64,000 nt of DNA, from the NCBI GenBank assembly GCA_027405735.1, contig JAPEHQ010000001.1, positions 2,046,001-2,110,000 on the forward strand, given 5' to 3'. Below the pieces are notes generated by a model. The model had not been told where the DNA came from and did not search any database. It was given only the letters and a program-made list of their open reading frames with translations. This stretch comes from Mucor racemosus (taxonomy: Eukaryota; Mucoromycota; Mucoromycetes; Mucorales; Mucoraceae). The number at the start of each line of letters is the position of its first letter. Within the stretch, counting starts at the first letter, position 1. A program made the position numbers and the translations under genes. Positions 60,230 to 64,000 of the stretch are shown here, one piece after another.

Positions 60230-63200
60230 TTAAAAAACAAAAAGATTTTGCTTAGTAGCTTTTAAGTGCAAGCTTACTAAAATCTCGAGATATTTGGCAT
60301 CTTAGGTCGAGTTTTTAAGCGGGGTAAAAGCAAGTGTTTCACTTTTGAAGCCTTTATACTCGCTGAGAAATCAACATGAATAGAAATAAGTCTTTTGTCA
60401 ATATTCTGTAGCATATCAAGTATAGCCCTACATTTTTTATTTCCTGATTATCTATTAAAATGGGGGCACGCTCCGATTTTGAATATCACCATGTAAAATT
60501 GTATAATCAGATATGCACAGGTGACTGAGCTTGAATCCAAAAAGTGTTCAAATGGAAAAAAAATTCAAAAAAATCCAAAAAAAACCTTGTATGTTTAATT
60601 GCTCACAAAAATGCATAGTAAGTTGAACTAGCGTATTAAATATCTTGGGTTCAGTTTTTAATTCTGAATCGACCTGTGTAGGTTTTGAAAATGTTTTTCT
60701 CATAAAATCCCTAGTAAATTTAATGTCAAATTTTAACGGCTTTTGATCAAAAAGTACCCTTCATTCAAATGCAATCCTAAAATATTCTATTTTCACATTA
60801 TGCGCAACAAAATTATCTACAAAATGAGTATTTATACGTAGCTTTAGCCCTATTTTTCGTGGGGATATACATTTTTTTGATTTTTTTTTTTGGTCGGCGA
60901 AAATTTTTCCTTGTATATCCTCGTCCAAAATTGATTCTTTTTTGTATCACCAAAAATCAATCATTCAATCTCAATTTTCTCGACCAAAAATCAATATTTT
61001 TTCACGAGATAAAATTCGTTAGATAGACGTTAATGAGTACTATCCTATGGTTTTAGTTTTGCATACCTGTCATCCCTTCATGGATCTCTATAACAGAAAA
61101 AGTGCTCTCACAAAATTTATAAAAAAATAAAAAAGTCTTTACAGCCATCCAAAACCTAGATATCCTGGTAGAGAATGAAAAATAATCTAGACTTTACTTA
61201 ATATCTATCATTGCAATACCTTAGTATTTTCTCCATTTATTTTCATTTCAAATGCGGTTTCTCAATTTTAAGCTGGCCATTTCTGCATCATTCAAATTTA
61301 TGAAACAATCACTATAGTAACCATCCTTGCTTCATTTAATAAAATTTGTAGCCGGGACAATGTTGAATGGATGGATACTGTTTTTGAAAACAAGTTTCTG
61401 CTAAAATTGATTGCCAGTACAAATATTCACGCTTTTTGGCTGGTTTTTTCCCTCTAGAATTGTTGAAACTAGACTTGACGTTTAGAATTATATATCAAAA
61501 TGTGTAAAATAAATTGTTCATCAACTTTTATTATGTGTTCAAGTAAGACTTTATAATAAAATTTAAGGGTTGCCATAGGCGTATATACTAAAATCCAGCA
61601 AAGTTTATACCGCAAAAATCTCGGCGAAATTGATAGATACAATAAAATAAATTGCAGATTCGTTTTTAGCAGCCAATTTTACCCCAGAAAACTTGGTTGT
61701 CTGATTCCTAGCGATACCTTTGTAAAAAAATGTGAAAATTCTCCAAATTGTTAAAACTACAAAACAGAAAAACAAAACAAAACAGGATTTACAATTATGA
61801 GGTTTGGGGGTCCAAAATTTTTCGAAAAAACCCACCCCTGAAACTTTAATATGTAATAAAACATTGAAAAACAAGAAGATTTTGCTTAGTAGCTTTTAAG
61901 TGCAAGCTTACTAAAATCTCGAGATATTTGGCATCTTAGGTCGAGTTTTTAAGCGGGGTAAAAGCAAGTGTTTCACTTTTGAAGCCTTTATACTCGCTGA
62001 GAAATCAACATGAATAGAAATAAGTCTTTTGTCAATATTCTGTAGCATATCAAGTATAGCCCTACATTTTTTATTTCCTGATTATCTATTAAAATGGGGG
62101 CACGCTCCGATTTTGAATATCACCATGTAAAATTGTATAATCAGATATGCACAGGTGACTGAGCTTGAATCCAAAAAGTGTTCAAATGGAAAAAAAATTC
62201 AAAAAAATCCAAAAAAAACCTTGTATGTTTAATTGCTCACAAAAATGCATAGTAAGTTGAACTAGCGTATTAAATATCTTGGGTTCAGTTTTTAATTCTG
62301 AATCGACCTGTGTAGGTTTTGAAAATGTTTTTCTCATAAAATCCCTAGTAAATTTAATGTCAAATTTTAACGGCTTTTGATCAAAAAGTACCCTTCATTC
62401 AAATGCAATCCTAAAATATTCTATTTTCACATTATGCGCAACAAAATTATCTACAAAATGAGTATTTATACGTAGCTTTAGCCCTATTTTTCGTGGGGAT
62501 ATACATTTTTTTGATTTTTTTTTTTGGTCGGCGAAAATTTTTCCTTGTATATCCTCGTCCAAAATTGATTCTTTTTTGTATCACCAAAAATCAATCATTC
62601 AATCTCAATTTTCTCGACCAAAAATCAATATTTTTTCACGAGATAAAATTCGTTAGATAGACGTTAATGAGTACTATCCTATGGTTTTAGTTTTGCATAC
62701 CTGTCATCCCTTCATGGATCTCTATAACAGAAAAAGTGCTCTCACAAAATTTATAAAAAAATAAAAAAGTCTTTACAGCCATCCAAAACCTAGATATCCT
62801 GGTAGAGAATGAAAAATAATCTAGACTTTACTTAATATCTATCATTGCAATACCTTAGTATTTTCTCCATTTATTTTCATTTCAAATGCGGTTTCTCAAT
62901 TTTAAGCTGGCCATTTCTGCATCATTCAAATTTATGAAACAATCACTATAGTAACCATCCTTGCTTCATTTAATAAAATTTGTAGCCGGGACAATGTTGA
63001 ATGGATGGATACTGTTTTTGAAAACAAGTTTCTGCTAAAATTGATTGCCAGTACAAATATTCACGCTTTTTGGCTGGTTTTTTCCCTCTAGAATTGTTGA
63101 AACTAGACTTGACGTTTAGAATTATATATCAAAATGTGTAAAATAAATTGTTCATCAACTTTTATTATGTGTTCAAGTAAGACTTTATAATAAAATTTAA

Positions 63201-64000
63201 GGGTTGCCATAGGCGTATATACTAAAATCCAGCAAAGTTTATACCGCAAAAATCTCGGCGAAATTGATAGATACAATAAAATAAATTGCAGATTCGTTTT
63301 TAGCAGCCAATTTTACCCCAGAAAACTTGGTTGTCTGATTCCTAGCGATACCTTTGTAAAAAAATGTGAAAATTCTCCAAATTGTTAAAACTACAAAACA
63401 GAAAAACAAAACAAAACAGGATTTACAATTATGAGGTTTGGGGGTCCAAAATTTTTCGAAAAAACCCACCCCTGAAACTTTAATATGTAATAAAACATTG
63501 AAAAACAAGAAGATTTTGCTTAGTAGCTTTTAAGTGCAAGCTTACTAAAATCTCGAGATATTTGGCATCTTAGGTCGAGTTTTTAAGCGGGGTAAAAGCA
63601 AGTGTTTCACTTTTGAAGCCTTTATACTCGCTGAGAAATCAACATGAATAGAAATAAGTCTTTTGTCAATATTCTGTAGCATATCAAGTATAGCCCTACA
63701 TTTTTTATTTCCTGATTATCTATTAAAATGGGGGCACGCTCCGATTTTGAATATCACCATGTAAAATTGTATAATCAGATATGCACAGGTGACTGAGCTT
63801 GAATCCAAAAAGTGTTCAAATGGAAAAAAAATTCAAAAAAATCCAAAAAAAACCTTGTATGTTTAATTGCTCACAAAAATGCATAGTAAGTTGAACTAGC
63901 GTATTAAATATCTTGGGTTCAGTTTTTAATTCTGAATCGACCTGTGTAGGTTTTGAAAATGTTTTTCTCATAAAATCCCTAGTAAATTTAATGTCAAATT
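60230..64000. repeat. Tandem array, 1,634-bp unit (2.3 copies, continues past window)
   Basis: Unit 1 starts at about 60230, unit 2 at 61864 and unit 3 at 63498 (cut by the right edge). Identical landmarks recur exactly 1,634 bp apart, for example gattttgcttagtagc at 60244, 61878 and 63512. Copies 1 and 2 appear identical except for a few bases at the left end of copy 1. No ORF above 89 codons. Parts of the unit (ttcgtggggatat, ccttgtatatcctcgtcc) resemble pieces of R1. Confidence 0.93.

Noticed and set aside
61605..61874. Duplicated 89-codon minus-strand ORF (also at 63239-63508)
   Set aside because: It is identical only because it lies in the tandem unit; Phe/Lys-rich with no family features and no other support.
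1..64000. tRNA, rRNA, snRNA, CRISPR arrays and bacterial-type operons
   Set aside because: No B-box-like GGTTCGAATCC in a cloverleaf context, no rRNA or U-RNA landmarks and no regularly spaced short repeats were seen. The genes are intron-bearing eukaryotic genes.

Overview
The window looks like nuclear DNA of an early-diverging, AT-rich filamentous fungus, most likely Mucoromycota (Mucorales-like). This is inferred from the gene set (GH18 chitinase with a C-terminal chitin-binding module, an Slt2-type TEY MAP kinase, cytosolic carnitine acyltransferase, cyanamide-hydratase-like HD protein), from many short GT-AG introns of about 45-120 nt, and from very AT-rich spacers. No species is claimed. 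Every multi-exon model below was built by hand; the lengths of the joined exons are all divisible by three and family motifs run across the junctions.

Layout. 1-6.5 kb: repeats only (one end of repeat family R1; copy A of segmental duplication R2 with a decayed dynein intermediate chain fragment and a 272-bp solo LTR; a partial R1). 6.5-15.6 kb: five minus-strand genes: secreted chitinase, a basic Ser-rich protein, a Pro-rich single-pass membrane protein with a small Cys-rich tail, a secreted His/Asp/Asn-repeat protein with a hydrophobic C-terminus, and an acyl-CoA ligase with a 5-nt microexon. 15.6-22.7 kb: gene-free, holding a full R1 copy split by a 363-bp hAT-type MITE. 22.7-27.8 kb: a coiled-coil protein and the succinate dehydrogenase flavoprotein, with three X-box-like sites between them. 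27.8-31.2 kb: AT-rich desert. 31.2-35.9 kb: convergent carnitine acyltransferase and a Myb + C2H2 regulator whose stop codons lie 31 bp apart. 36.9-43.2 kb: a small spliced gene cut by an inverted R1 copy, then R2 copy B carrying a 486-bp solo LTR. 44-48.6 kb: MAP kinase, a partly resolved spliced gene, and a PLD-family nuclease/hydrolase. 49.5-50.2 kb: 3' end of a LINE. 52.7-56.7 kb: HD hydrolase, a fold-back TA-flanked MITE and an M24 prolidase. 56.7-60.2 kb: gene-free with a second hAT-type MITE. 60.23 kb to the right edge: a tandem array with a 1,634-bp period.

The genes are mostly unrelated housekeeping or cell-wall functions, with no obvious operon-like system. Chitinase, the two secreted/membrane proteins at 11-13 kb and the cell-wall-integrity-type MAP kinase all concern the cell surface; SDHA, carnitine acyltransferase and acyl-CoA ligase belong to acyl/TCA metabolism. 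The most informative non-genic signal is the dated repeat history: the paralogous R2 and R1 copies act as empty sites for each other, so two solo LTRs and a MITE can be delimited to the base with their target-site duplications.
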